Below the pieces are notes generated by a model, which saw nothing but the letters and a program-made list of their open reading frames with translations, had not been told where the DNA came from and searched no databases. DNA of 64,000 nt from Xenosphaeropsis pyriputrescens (Eukaryota; Ascomycota; Leotiomycetes; Phacidiales; Phacidiaceae): positions 62,001-126,000 of the forward strand of contig JAGKQE010000074.1 of the NCBI GenBank assembly GCA_022609375.1, given 5' to 3'. Numbering within the stretch: the first letter of the stretch is position 1; each line of letters starts with the position of its first letter. This document shows, in pieces, positions 11,518-22,310 of this stretch. A program made the position numbers and the translations under genes.

Positions 11518-12241
11518 ATTGCGCAGTTTGAATGGTATGCGCTGGAACGTATGCGTCGCTGTTTACTTGAGGAGATCACATTGTCGAAGAGGCTCATATC
11601 AAAACACACAAGGCTGCGATCACAGATGCTTGACGCTAGTCGCTAAATGGCTAGACTGCTACTTTGGGTCGATTGCTCATGCGGGTTCTCTCTCATTATC
11701 CCGGGCCCTCGCACTCGCGACAGACCAGCAGTGCTTGGACGCCAGATACCTAATTGCTAAGTGTGTACCTTGCAAAGATCTATGTCGTCAATAAACAATG
11801 TTTACGATTCTGATATGTTTTGTACGAAGTAATGTGCCTAAGCTTTCTTATGCCGATATGAAGTGATTCAGAGATTGAAATTTCAAAATTTGGCATTCTT
11901 ACCTATCACTGGCTCGTGAATAGCCTTGCGTCAAATCGCGTAATGTGGCCTCAATGCCCCCAGTGTCCAGAAATAACCCATCCCTTGGACTTTCTACCTA
12001 CCTACAAAGCACCCCAGTGTCGATTGCTCTTCAGCAACCTTTTCTTCTCAGACTTAATGACCCTTTATCATTGAGCTCCTTGAATTGTTTCTGAACACTG
12101 ATTTTCTTCCTCTCTGACCCTCTTGATCCTCTAAGTATTTCGAATCGGCTTTGAGGGGCCGCTTAGAGCTTGACTGGAGCTCTTAATAACTTCAGCCTCG
12201 AGTTCATCGAACTTCGACAATTATCATCTCAACCTACCACA
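11518..12241. promoter_or_regulatory. Divergent promoter region, prp21 / PMT
   Basis: 724 bp between divergent starts. It presumably holds both promoters and leaders. A pyrimidine-rich stretch (about 12020-12130) lies upstream of the PMT start, and CTACCTACCTAC near 11996 is one of the spacer words. No further gene seen. Confidence 0.55.
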
Positions 12242-15200
12242 ATGGCTCGTCCAACTGCGCGCTCTGCGCTCAGTGAGCCATCAATCAATGGCCCGGGAAT
12301 ATCGCCTTCAAGAAACTCGAAGAAGGTTGCGACAGTAGCAAAGGATTTCAGCTCTGAGGGTGTGGTTGACCATGATGTCTTCCTACTCCCAGGCTCAGAC
12401 TACCAAATTATGAGTGTTCTAACAATCCTTGGAACATTCGTTCGACTTTTCAGAATTTATCAACCCAGCAGCGTTGTCTTCGATGAGGTCCAGTATGTTT
12501 GTGTTCAACCTATCTTGTCAGATACACGCTGACCGCATATTCTCAATAGCTTCGGTGGTTTTGCTTCGAAATACATCAAAGGCAAATTCTTTATGGATGT
12601 ACACCCGCCTCTTGCTAAACTTCTTCTTACACTCGCTGGTTACCTTGCTGGATTTGACGGTGAATTCGATTTCAAGGATATCGGGAAGGACTACTTGGAG
12701 CCAGGTGTGCCATATGTGGCCATGAGAATGCTGCCAGCTATTTGTGGTATTCTCCTTGTGCCTACAATGTTCTTGACCCTCAAAGCTGCTGGATGCCGGA
12801 CAATGACTGCATCTATGGGAGCTTGTCTGATTATATTTGGTAAATACTAAAAAGTCCAGAAATCGAGTTGACTGAGCCATGCTAATTTTGCGTAGAGAAT
12901 GGCCTCCTTACTCAAGCGCGCCTTATTCTCCTCGATTCTCCACTTATGATCATGACTGCGTTCACTGGCCTCGCTTTTACGTCTTTCACGAATCAGCATG
13001 AACAGGGACCAAGTAAAGCCTTCTCTCCTGTCTGGTGGTTCTGGCTCGTCATGTCGGGTCTAGGTTTGGGCGCAACTGTCAGTGTCAAGTGGGTTGGTCT
13101 CTTCACGATCGCTTGGGTTGGAAGCTTGACTGTTTTACAACTTTGGGTTTTGCTCGGAGATGCAAGAACTGTAACTCCCGTAAGTTCATATCCTAATCTT
13201 TTTGCACTTTTTCTGACCCATATAGCGTCTATTTGCAAAACATCTGCTTGCCAGAGTTTTTTGCCTTATTATGATTCCTCTTACCTTCTATATGGCCATG
13301 TTTGGCATTCACTTTATGTGTCTGACGAATCCTGGTGAGGGTGATGGATTCATGTCTTCCGAGTTCCAAGCCACATTGAACTCCAAGTCTATGCAAGACG
13401 TACCAGCTGATGTTGCCTTTGGAAGTCGTGTTACAATTAGACACCACAATACGCAGGGAGGTTACCTTCATTCACACAACCTCATGTACCCAACCGGAAG
13501 TAACCAACAGCAAATTACGCTCTACCCTCACAAGGATGAAAATAACATCTGGACTCTCGAGAACCAAACACAACCCTTGGATGCGGCTGGGCTTCAAATC
13601 AATGGTACTGAAGCATGGGACAACCTTGATCCTACTTTCATCAAGGATGGAGATACTATCAAACTTTATCACATGCCAACCAGTCGTCGTCTTCATTCTC
13701 ATGATGTTCGCCCTCCGGTTACAGAAGCTGAATGGCAACAGGAGGTCTCTGCATATGGTTATGAGGGATTCGAAGGTGATGCCAATGATCTTTTCCGTGT
13801 TGAAATCATCAAGAGAATGTCAGATGGTGATGAAGCCAAGAAGCGTCTCAGGACTATTCAGACTAAGTTCAAGCTTGTCCATGTCATGACTGGCTGTGTT
13901 CTATTCTCCCACAAGGTTAAGCTTCCAGAATGGGCTTCTGAACAACAGGAAGTCACCTGTGCTAAGGGCGGAACTCTGCCTAACAGCGTTTGGTATGTTG
14001 AACAAAACAATCATCCAATGCTCAACGAGACAGCGGAGAAGGTCAACTACAGGAACCCTGGCTTCCTCGGTAAATTCTGGGAACTGCAGAAGGTCATGTG
14101 GCAAACAAACGCCGGATTGGTTGAGTCGCATGCTTGGGATTCCCGCCCAGACTCCTGGCCAATTCTTCGCAGAGGTATCAACTTCTGGGGCAAAGACAAC
14201 CGTCAGATCTACTTGATTGGTAACCCAATCATTTGGTGGTCATCAACTGTGGCTATTGCCATCTTCGTTGTTTTCAAGGGTTTGGCTGTCTTGCGCTGGC
14301 AGAGAGGCTGCAACGACTATAGCAGCCCTGTTTTCAAGCGTTTCGACTATGAGATTGGAACATCCGTCTTGGGCTGGGCTTTCCACTACTTCCCATTCTA
14401 CCTCATGCAACGTCAGTTGTTTTTGCATCACTACTTCCCAGCGCTTTACTTTGCCATCATTGCTCTCTGCCAGACTTACGATTTTGTCACTCGCCGTATT
14501 CCAGGTATTGGCCTTCGAGAGCGTCCTCTCATTAGTAGAGTCGGTGCTGTTGTGTTCTTGGCATTGAGCATTGTCGCTTTCGGTCTTTACTCCCCACTTG
14601 CATATGGCAATCCATGGACCAAGTCTGCTTGCAACAAGGTCAAGCTTTTCGACAAGTGGGATTGGGACTGCAACACTTTCCACAACAGCGTAAGTAATCA
14701 TATTACAGCTTCCAACCACTTTGCTAATAGCTATCATAGCTTGCAGAATATTCCACAAGCTCGATCGTGAACACCAACGCAGCCCCAACGTCGGCACCTG
14801 TTGTACCAGTAGCACCAGCGAAAGGTCAAGAGCAGGCACAGAAGCCACTTGGTCAGCAAGAACAACCACCTTTGTCTGATGCTCCGTCGGTCATGCCAAT
14901 TGCCTCAAATCACAAATTTGTGTCTAAGGAAGAGAGGATTGAGTATCGTGATCAGGATGGCAACCTCCTTGACGAGGAAGCCATCAAAAATTTGGAGGGC
15001 AAGGTCAGCTTCAAGACGCGCTACGAGACCCGTACACGTCTGCTTGATGCCCGAGGCAACGAAATTCCAGGTCAAGAGGATGAATCTGTAGCACCACCGC
15101 ATCCAGACGTTGATAATGTTGATCCGCAGACTGCTGGTGACGACAAGGACATCAAGGAAGCCCCAGCATCACAACTTGATGTCAGCGCCGATGAATCCAA

Positions 15201-15276
15201 GGAGGAATCCATAGAGAAATCCAACACTGGTGAAGCTAAGCCAGCCAGCGAGGGTAACGAAGCCACTGCCGCATAG
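12242..15276 (+). CDS. pmt1: Dolichyl-phosphate-mannose protein O-mannosyltransferase, PMT1-type
   Basis: Five exons: 12242-12492, 12550-12839, 12896-13179, 13226-14689 and 14740-15276, about 941 aa. A glycosyltransferase family 39 enzyme of the endoplasmic reticulum membrane that moves mannose from dolichyl phosphate to Ser/Thr of secretory proteins. The catalytic Asp-Glu pair of the first luminal loop is at residues 81-82 (FDEVHFGGF), with DVHPPLAKLL after it. Several membrane helices flank a MIR region with GGYLHSHNLMYP and QQQITLYPHKDENN. The ITLYPHKDENN form suggests the PMT1 subfamily rather than PMT2 or PMT4, from memory of family motifs only. A basic, Glu-rich cytosolic tail (VSKEERIEYRDQDGNLLDEE) follows the last helix. 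In-frame sequence extends upstream to 12170, but the ATG at 12242 fits the family start. The mucin-like protein at 433-3327 is the kind of substrate it would modify. Confidence 0.92.
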
Positions 15277-15724
15277 ACAGTAATTTTCTTTCAAATTTTT
15301 GACTCAGGAATTGGGTGCTAGGTGGTCAGAAATGGCAATTATCTTTCTTTGTAACAGTAGGGCAAAATATGAAACTCTGCATATCTTCCAAAAATGATGT
15401 ATTGTTAGCTCCGATAAGTACCTACGTACATGCCTTAGGCATTTAGACGTCAAGAAAAATCTACGCATAAGGCTGAACTTTTGGGTCGTACCTACCTACC
15501 TAGTGTACCTACTGATAATTTTGAGAATGCAAGCATCATAATATTTCTTCCCAAATACAAATATCATTCATCACTGCACGTACAAATCCAACAATCTCGA
15601 AAGAAAAAAACTTCTTCTTAATACACAAAAGCCTTTCTACGATATTTACGATCCGTACCTCGAACAACGGATACCATTGTAATTTCAAAAACTTCAAGCT
15701 GTCGTCGTCGTACCATCGTGATAC
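15277..15724. other. Intergenic region, PMT to rim2
   Basis: Contains the 3' end of the PMT gene and the promoter of the carrier gene. TACCTACGTACATG near 15420 and TACCTACCTACCTAGTG near 15489 are examples of the dispersed spacer motif. No gene seen. Confidence 0.5.
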
Positions 15725-17019
15725 ATGAGTGGATTCTCGACATCTAGGGCTGTGCCGCCCAATATTGCGCAAAGTACACAAGTACCTCTTCCAACTTCAC
15801 GAGAAAATGGCGATACAACCCCAGATACACCATCCATGAATAAGGGCACGGCTTTAAAACCTGTACCAGGAGCGAAGTCATGGGCACATTTTGTAGCTGG
15901 AGGGTAAGTCTATTTGCCACTTTGGATACCAATCTGTAGCCACGATCATCTACATATCTGACCGTTTCTTGATAGAGTGGGAGGAATGACGGCGGCTTCC
16001 ATTACAATGCCTCTTGATGTCTTGAAAACACGTCTTCAGTCTGATTTTTACCAAGCCCAATTGCGATCTTCTCGAGCTGCCAAAGGCATTTCACCGCATG
16101 CCCATCTTTCTCCTCTGCGATCCGGCCTTCTTCATTTCCGCGAAACATTTCAGATCTTGTTCTCTGTACATCGAGTGGAGGGTTGGAGAGCTCTGTTCAA
16201 AGGATTGGGCCCCAGTCTTGTGGGCGTGATACCAGCGAGTGCCATCAAGTTTTATACATATGGAAATGGCAAAAGGATAATTGCGGACAACTTCAATGAT
16301 GGTAAGGAAGAGGCTTGGGTCCACCTATGTGCTGCTGCATTTGCCGGTGCTACTGTTTCCACAGCCACAAACCCAATTTGGCTTATCAAGACACGCCTTC
16401 AACTCGATAAGTCTGTTGCTGAAAAAACTGGTGGTCTGGCACACAGACAGTACAAGAACAGTTTGGATTGTATCAAGCAGGTTGTTCAGAAGGAAGGTAT
16501 CAAGGGCTTATACAGGGGAATGAGTGCGAGTTACCTTGGTGTGACTGAGAGTACATTACAATGGGTGCTTTATGAGCAGATGAAGCTATATCTGAAGACC
16601 AGAGAAGCGGACATCGTCAACACTGGTAGAGAAAGGACATTCTGGGACAACACCCTGGCATTGACTGGCAATGTTGGCGCCGCGGGAAGTGCAAAGCTCG
16701 TTGCTGCGTTAATCACCTATCCACACGAGGTATTACCCCACTATCAGATTTGCTATTAATCCGCTAATACTTTCACCCATAGGTTGTCCGCACAAGACTT
16801 CGTCAAGCACCAACCACCAACGGTGTACAGAAGTATACTGGCCTCGTTCAATGCTTCAAGCTAGTTTGGAAGGAGGAAGGACTTGCATCCATGTACGGGG
16901 GTCTCACGCCACATCTTCTCCGTACTGTGCCAAACGCTGCCATCATGTTTGGTATCTACGAAGTCATCATCCGTCTTTTCGAGAGAAGCGCCGCGAAATC
17001 TGCAGCGACAGCCTTGTAA
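15725..17019 (+). CDS. rim2: Mitochondrial pyrimidine nucleotide carrier (Rim2 / SLC25A33/36 type)
   Basis: Three exons: 15725-15903, 15976-16729 and 16783-17019, about 389 aa. A solute carrier of the mitochondrial inner membrane. Three Solcar repeats are marked by MPLDVLKTRLQ, NPIWLIKTRLQ and YPHEVVRTRLRQ. Features shared with Rim2 over other carriers are the long insert after the first signature, the spacing, GLGPSLVGVIPASAIKFYTYG, and YLGVTESTLQWVLYEQMK in the second repeat. Yeast Rim2 exchanges pyrimidine nucleotides across the inner membrane and is linked to mitochondrial DNA maintenance and iron use. The N-terminal 50 residues are polar and not conserved. The second intron (16730-16782) splits the codons right after the third carrier signature's Glu. 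Family certain; subfamily likely. Confidence 0.9.
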
Positions 17020-17511
17020 AACCCCGAAGCTTGGGGGAAATGGAACCGGGACAGTTTGGATCCGATGGGGCATGCATGTATGATTGTGTAAAGATTTCCG
17101 GGTAATACGCATCTCATCGGGTGTATGATATGGTAGAGGGGGACGGTGCATATTCTGGGCGTTCAGTCATTGTAAGATATCAGAGTCAGAAAAGTGCTTG
17201 CACACACATGCATTAGGAAAGGAAATCTCAACGATTGTCAGATACAACATTTATGGTCTGTGCCTGGTGTCATCCCTGGACGAGAAGTCGAAGAGTGGCA
17301 TTAGTGCCTTGGGTAGTCGAAAGGCTATACATTCTTGAGATTAGCTAACTCTCAGAGAAGCCATGGAGATGACCGCAAGGCCATGGACCATATTCAGCGA
17401 ATTCACCAGAACTCGATATCAGCTAAAACATCCGTACTGAGTTCAACAATAAATTGAAAGGGCGTTGTCTCTATCTACAGCGCAAAGCTCGCGCTTCATC
17501 CCGTTTCTGCT
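17020..17511. other. Convergent intergenic region
   Basis: 492 bp between the 3' ends of rim2 (+) and the small minus-strand gene at 17512. It should hold both terminators and 3' untranslated regions. No gene seen. Confidence 0.5.
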
Positions 17512-18249
17512 CTAATAACCATCCTTGCCCCACTTATTGTACTTGTCGTGAAGTCGCTATTGAATATATTGTCAGCATTCATTCTACAAGCAAGTGCAGC
17601 TTTCAAAGTCGAATAACACGCCCAACCAAGCCCTTGCTGCCCTTCGCCATGTCCTGCCCACCGCATTCCTTCTGGGAAGAAATAATACACACCTTTGGCA
17701 AGTCAACGTTTGGAACAATAACGCTATGGAGAGCGCTTGGGGCGTTCTTGGGTGGGTTCTTTGGGTCACCGCCTGGGTGGTACTGGTACTTGAAGTTGTC
17801 GCGAGCCTCGTCGCCCGGCTGGGCATCAGTCTGCCATGGCATGGAGCCAGCAGCGACGTTGACCTTGGCCTCGGAGGTCGAGGAGGTTGGCTTGCGACCT
17901 AGCATCACAAACAGTCAGAACGTGTAGCAATCGTACGACTCGGGCATCGGGGGGAGGAGGCCTTCATCTGGCCTCTCGATTGCGGGCCGCCGCGAGCGAA
18001 TTGCGCCTTACCGAAGTAGAAGCCGGCCAGACCGAAGGCGCCGGACATGACGCCGAAGAGGACCTGTTGTCAATCGTCAGCTTGCTGTGTCTGTTGCGTC
18101 TGGAGGTTCCGCGTTGCTCGAGCTCGGCACGGCTCTGCGGGGAGACGTACCCAGAGCTCGGGGTCTCTCTTGGCTCCCTTGACGGCTGGGTTGCCCGAGA
18201 CGGCCTTGCCGGCGGTGCTGGCGGCGGTTCTTGCTGCTTGTGCGGACAT
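17512..18249 (-). CDS. Conserved small single-helix protein, probably mitochondrial
   Basis: Four exons: 18249-18151, 18063-18012, 17898-17693 and 17556-17512, about 133 aa. The N-terminus (MSAQAARTAASTAGKAVSG) is rich in Ala, Arg, Ser and Thr and lacks acidic residues, like a mitochondrial presequence. One membrane helix follows (VLFGVMSGAFGLAGFYF). The hydrophilic remainder contains SMPWQT, KYQYHPGGDP and ends in DKYNKWGKDGY. I recognise the pattern as a conserved protein of filamentous ascomycetes but cannot name it. An inner-membrane protein or respiratory-complex accessory subunit is a guess from size and topology only. The exon structure is supported by all phases joining and by the conserved-looking C-terminal peptide carried on a separate 45-nt exon. 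Confidence 0.75.
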
Positions 18250-19330
18250 GGTGAGGGTTATTTGTGGTGTTGAGGTGGATCAATTGGGCACACTGGAGGT
18301 CGATATGATGTCGGAGTGATTGGTCGCTTCGGCTGGCACCAAGCTTTCTTTCTGTAATATCACGTGATTATATATCAATCTGCAAGGTCGCGCTACATTT
18401 CGCGATAATGCGCAGATTAATAACGTGTACTACGTAGGTGCATCGGTGAGCTGATGTGGGAGTGAGTGCCAACACAATGCACTGTAAATGCAATTTAATT
18501 CCCTACTTATGTTGTAGTTATAAGTAGTTGATGTTTGATCTATATGTAAATAAATGACCTTGATCAAACAGGATATGTGACAAAATTCAGGTCATGAGTT
18601 CCTCATACAATTTATCCTCATACTGCACTATCGACGTACGGCAGGTGAAGGTCGCATTGTGTTTTCGCGATAATAGCGGTATGCACTTGATGTCTGCGAT
18701 TTACCTACCTCTGCTGACCAACATACATTTGACACTTGCAATTGTGGATATATTAGTATATTCACTGTCAACTTCAGGTGAGCAATAGGGAAATATTTCC
18801 AAGTGATTTGGACTATCAAAGAAGATATTCCAATGTACTTACTTGTACATACAGGTATGAGGTATCAGAGCGGTCGGTGGTCTTAGATTGTGACATGACA
18901 TGTTTCTCGATGCACGAGGTCGTGCGGTGAGTATCAAACTTTGCTTTTGATTTTCTAGTCGACTTGATACTATTTTCCTTTTATTGAGCAGCTTATTTAA
19001 GCAATATGCGCATATTGAATTCTGAAATATTCCATCCGAGTCACATGGGCTCTTAAGTCACTGTACTTATATTAAAGTCAGCATATTTCACCGATATTCT
19101 TATTCTTCACTGCTTTGCACTTTAATGTCGATCAACTGAAGGTTAAGTTTGTATCTCCATGCCTCCATGCCTAGCATTGATTCACCAATTGTCTCAGTGT
19201 CATTAGATACCACACAGTTCCTGGCCAGAACAAGCACCAAGTAACTTTAATATCATGGTGCATAGTACTATGTATGTACACATTAGTGTTCTCAGTATTA
19301 GAATTAGAATTGTATCTTCTATTATGTTGG

Positions 19331-19419
19331 TATCCTTATATCCTTATATCCTTATACCCTTATATCCTTATACCCTTATACCCTTATACCCTTATACCCT
19401 TATACCCTTATACCCTTAG
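19331..19419. repeat. 8-nt tandem repeat TATCCTTA / TACCCTTA
   Basis: About eleven consecutive copies. Early copies are mostly TATCCTTA and later ones TACCCTTA, so the array shows an internal C/T gradient. The unit is not the fungal telomere repeat TTAGGG. Confidence 0.9.
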
Positions 19420-19701
19420 GTACAAGTATATTCCTCGGCATGAAAAGAAGTCAAATTAATTCTGCACTGTTACTCTATTTACAGTATGGGCCGGTGCACA
19501 CTAGTCCTCATGTAGTGGCGCAACGGTCGCTAGCTGCACTCTCACTCACCGAATAGGTATGGCAGCGCTCGTGCATGACCCCTGTGCACGTGAGGCTGGT
19601 AATCTGCACTCGCTCTGCACTCTGTTCAGTCTCTTTCACTCATGTTATTACTACTGCACCCCTTAGATTAATTACATACCTACTACTACTACTACCGACC
19701 T

Positions 19702-19739
19702 ACATACATACATACATACATATGTACATACATACATGC
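19702..19739. repeat. (TACA)n microsatellite
   Basis: Runs of CATA/TACA with one TATGTA interruption, visible directly. Confidence 0.85.
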
Positions 19740-20247
19740 AATGTTGTAGCCAACACAACCAACCCCACCACCAATCCACAACTTCATATTCCCTCAAGAA
19801 TAAATCTTTCTTCTCATCTTCTTTACACTCTTTCATAATACCTACATACCCCCCATTTTCCCATTTTCCCATTTTCCCATTCTTCCACTCTCCCCATTCC
19901 CCAATCTTTCCCAAATTCCCCATTCTTTACTCAATCCTAGTGACGTCTGAGATTCTCACCGATTCGACTCAGAGAAGAAGAAAAAATCCTTACGAGAACG
20001 CCAACCCTCTTTTTCCTTCATCACAATCAATCAATTTGGCCTTGGCTAAATTACGAATCGCCTAGATCTCCGCATTGCGAAAAGCCCAATTATACATTTA
20101 AAGCAGCCCATGCAGACCGGGACCAGGCTATGAGGCTTGGTAAGAGGCGGTAGAGGACAAACCCCGAACATACCTAGGTACGCTGCGAACCTGCGACTTG
20201 CGACTTGCGAACGTTGTGAATTGGATCGTCAGCTACCATCATCCAAC

Positions 20248-22310
20248 ATGAAGGATTCGGAAACAAACGACTCTTTCCCAAATGTACCGCCATCTGATGC
20301 TGGAGGTGCTCCGAGTATCATCTCCTCGCGCATGACTGACATCGCATCCGAGGATGGCGACGATTACCAAAACACCCCTCAGCAGCGAGTTGCACCATCT
20401 ACCGGAAATCGACACAGCGTACTGTCTTCTGTGGGTGGAAGTACACGTCCAGGCACGAGTGGAACGGCAATGTCTTCACAACGAGGTGCGCCTTGGGCTC
20501 GATCTCCTTCGAAACAGGGATATATCGCAGGTGCTGCCGGACAGCGCGGGAGCTTGCAGGGCAGCACATCAGGAATTTCGGTTGGACGACCACCAAGTGC
20601 CGCCAGCAGAACTCATGTACCTTCTTTGACATCACAAGCATTTTTCAAGCCGATGAGCTCTCAACGCTTGCAAGCACAACGAGGAGGGCAGCGGCCGACA
20701 AGCATTCAAGCATCAACGAGTGAGGATGGAATCTTGGAGGGTGGAGGCAACATGATGCGTCACAGCATGTCATCCAGTCAGCCGGTGGGACACAGTATAG
20801 ATGAGGACAACGAAGGCCCAGCTCCACCATCCAGAGGAACTGAGATCACTGAGCACGGTACTTTTGATCGTGCCACAGCAAACACGAGTCCAACTGGCCA
20901 TTATGCTGCCATGGGCATAGCCGAAAGTGTACAACAACATCAACAGGCTGGCATGCATCGTAGGTCCATTTCGAAAACCAAGAATCTCACACTCAGTCTT
21001 GACAAGGACCCCAAACCTCCGACCTCAGCGGCATCAGGACCACCAAAATCTCCACGCTCATTCCGTTCAAGCTTTTTACTGCCATCCAGAAGTGAACGAG
21101 CTCCTAGCCCTCGAGGGGGCAATACGGGTCGCGAGAAGCTCCCATCTGCAGCTTCCTCACCTGGCCATCAGTCACTTCACAAAGTTACCGAAACTAAGAC
21201 CCAAATTAAGGCTAGCAACTACCAGTACTTCACGGGCAATACCGTCTTCTGCTGGGGTGGACGCCTTCAGAATACCCGACATAAACCGATTAACATAGTC
21301 ACCGGTCTCTTCGTTATAGTTCCTGGCGCACTTTTCTTTGGCTTCTCGGCGCCATGGCTATGGCACCATGTTTCTCCAGCGATACCCATTCTGTTTGCAT
21401 ACCTCTTCTACATTTGCGTCTCTTCTTTCCTTCATGCGTCCATGTCAGATCCTGGCGTAAGTCACCAAAATCAATCTCTTCTCGAGAGCACAACCTAATC
21501 AAGTTCTAGATTCTCCCCCGCAATCTTCATCAATTTCCTCCACCAGCAGATTCCGATGATCCTCTGACTCTTGCTCCACCCACTAACGCATGGACCCTCA
21601 TCAAGTCTTACACATCAGAGAACGCTGCCATGGAAGTACCAACCAAGTACTGCAAGTCATGTAATTTATGGCGTCCTCCTCGTGGTCACCATTGCCGAAC
21701 CTGTGACAATTGTGTGGAAACTCAGGATCACCACTGCGTATGGCTCAACAACTGTGTCGGTCGCCGTAACTACCGTTATTTTTTTGCCTTCGTTTCTTCG
21801 GGCACATTGATCTCTCTGTTCTTACTCGGCGCAAGTCTCGCTCATTTACTTGTCTGGGCACACCAAGAAGGAAAGAGTCTCAACGCTGCAATCAGCCATT
21901 GGAGAGTCCCGTTTGCCATGGTGCTATATGGAATCATCGCAACTCCATACCCAGCCGCTTTGATGGGCTACCATATCTTTCTGATGTCCAGAGGAGAAAC
22001 CACCCGAGAATACCTGAACGGCCACAAATTCCTCCCCAAAGACCGCCACAGACCCTTCACTCAGGGTGGAAGCACGCTCTCCCGCTGGTCGAAAAACATC
22101 CTCGTCGTACTTTGCAGACCGCGCCCTCCAACCTACCTCAATTTCAAGCGCAGATACGAGGAAGGCGATCAACGCTTCGGCGAGCGCAGAGGCAAGCGCA
22201 CTGCACCGCTGGTGGAGGAAGCTCAGGGTGGCGGCGAGGGCGTTGAGATGGTGGATGTTGGCAAATCCTCAGAGCAAGGCTTCCAAGGTCCGACGTCGCT
22301 CCGGAACTGA
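20248..22310 (+). CDS. erf2: DHHC palmitoyltransferase Erf2
   Basis: Two exons: 20248-21456 and 21510-22310, about 669 aa. An endoplasmic reticulum S-acyltransferase that, with Erf4/Shr5 in yeast, palmitoylates Ras. The first 320 or so residues are polar, low-complexity and rich in Ser, Pro and Gly. The Erf2 core starts at YQYFTGNTVFCWGGRLQNTR, followed by two membrane helices (IVTGLFVIVPGALFF and IPILFAYLFYIC). The Cys-rich domain runs from YCKSCNLWRPPRGHHC to DHHCVWLNNCVGRRNY, with DHHC at residues 476-479 and Cys479 as the acyl-accepting residue. Two more helices, an NPxxx-less TTREYLNGHKF segment and a basic tail complete the protein. The frame is open upstream to 20137 without an ATG, so 20248 is the first usable start. 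The disordered N-terminus is much longer than in yeast Erf2. Confidence 0.93.

Larger units (their letters stand above)
18250..20247. other. Intergenic region with simple repeats
   Basis: 2.0 kb between divergent genes. Apart from two promoters it holds an 8-nt tandem repeat (19331-19419), a TACA-type repeat (about 19702-19739) and a CCCATTTT repeat (about 19853-19890). No recognisable gene. Confidence 0.5.

Noticed and set aside
19331..19419. Interstitial telomere sequence
   Set aside because: The unit is 8 nt, TATCCTTA/TACCCTTA, not the TTAGGG/CCCTAA of filamentous ascomycetes.
19274..19459. 61-codon frame with repeated YPYILIPL peptides
   Set aside because: It is simply the translation of the 8-nt DNA tandem repeat, which cycles through three frames.
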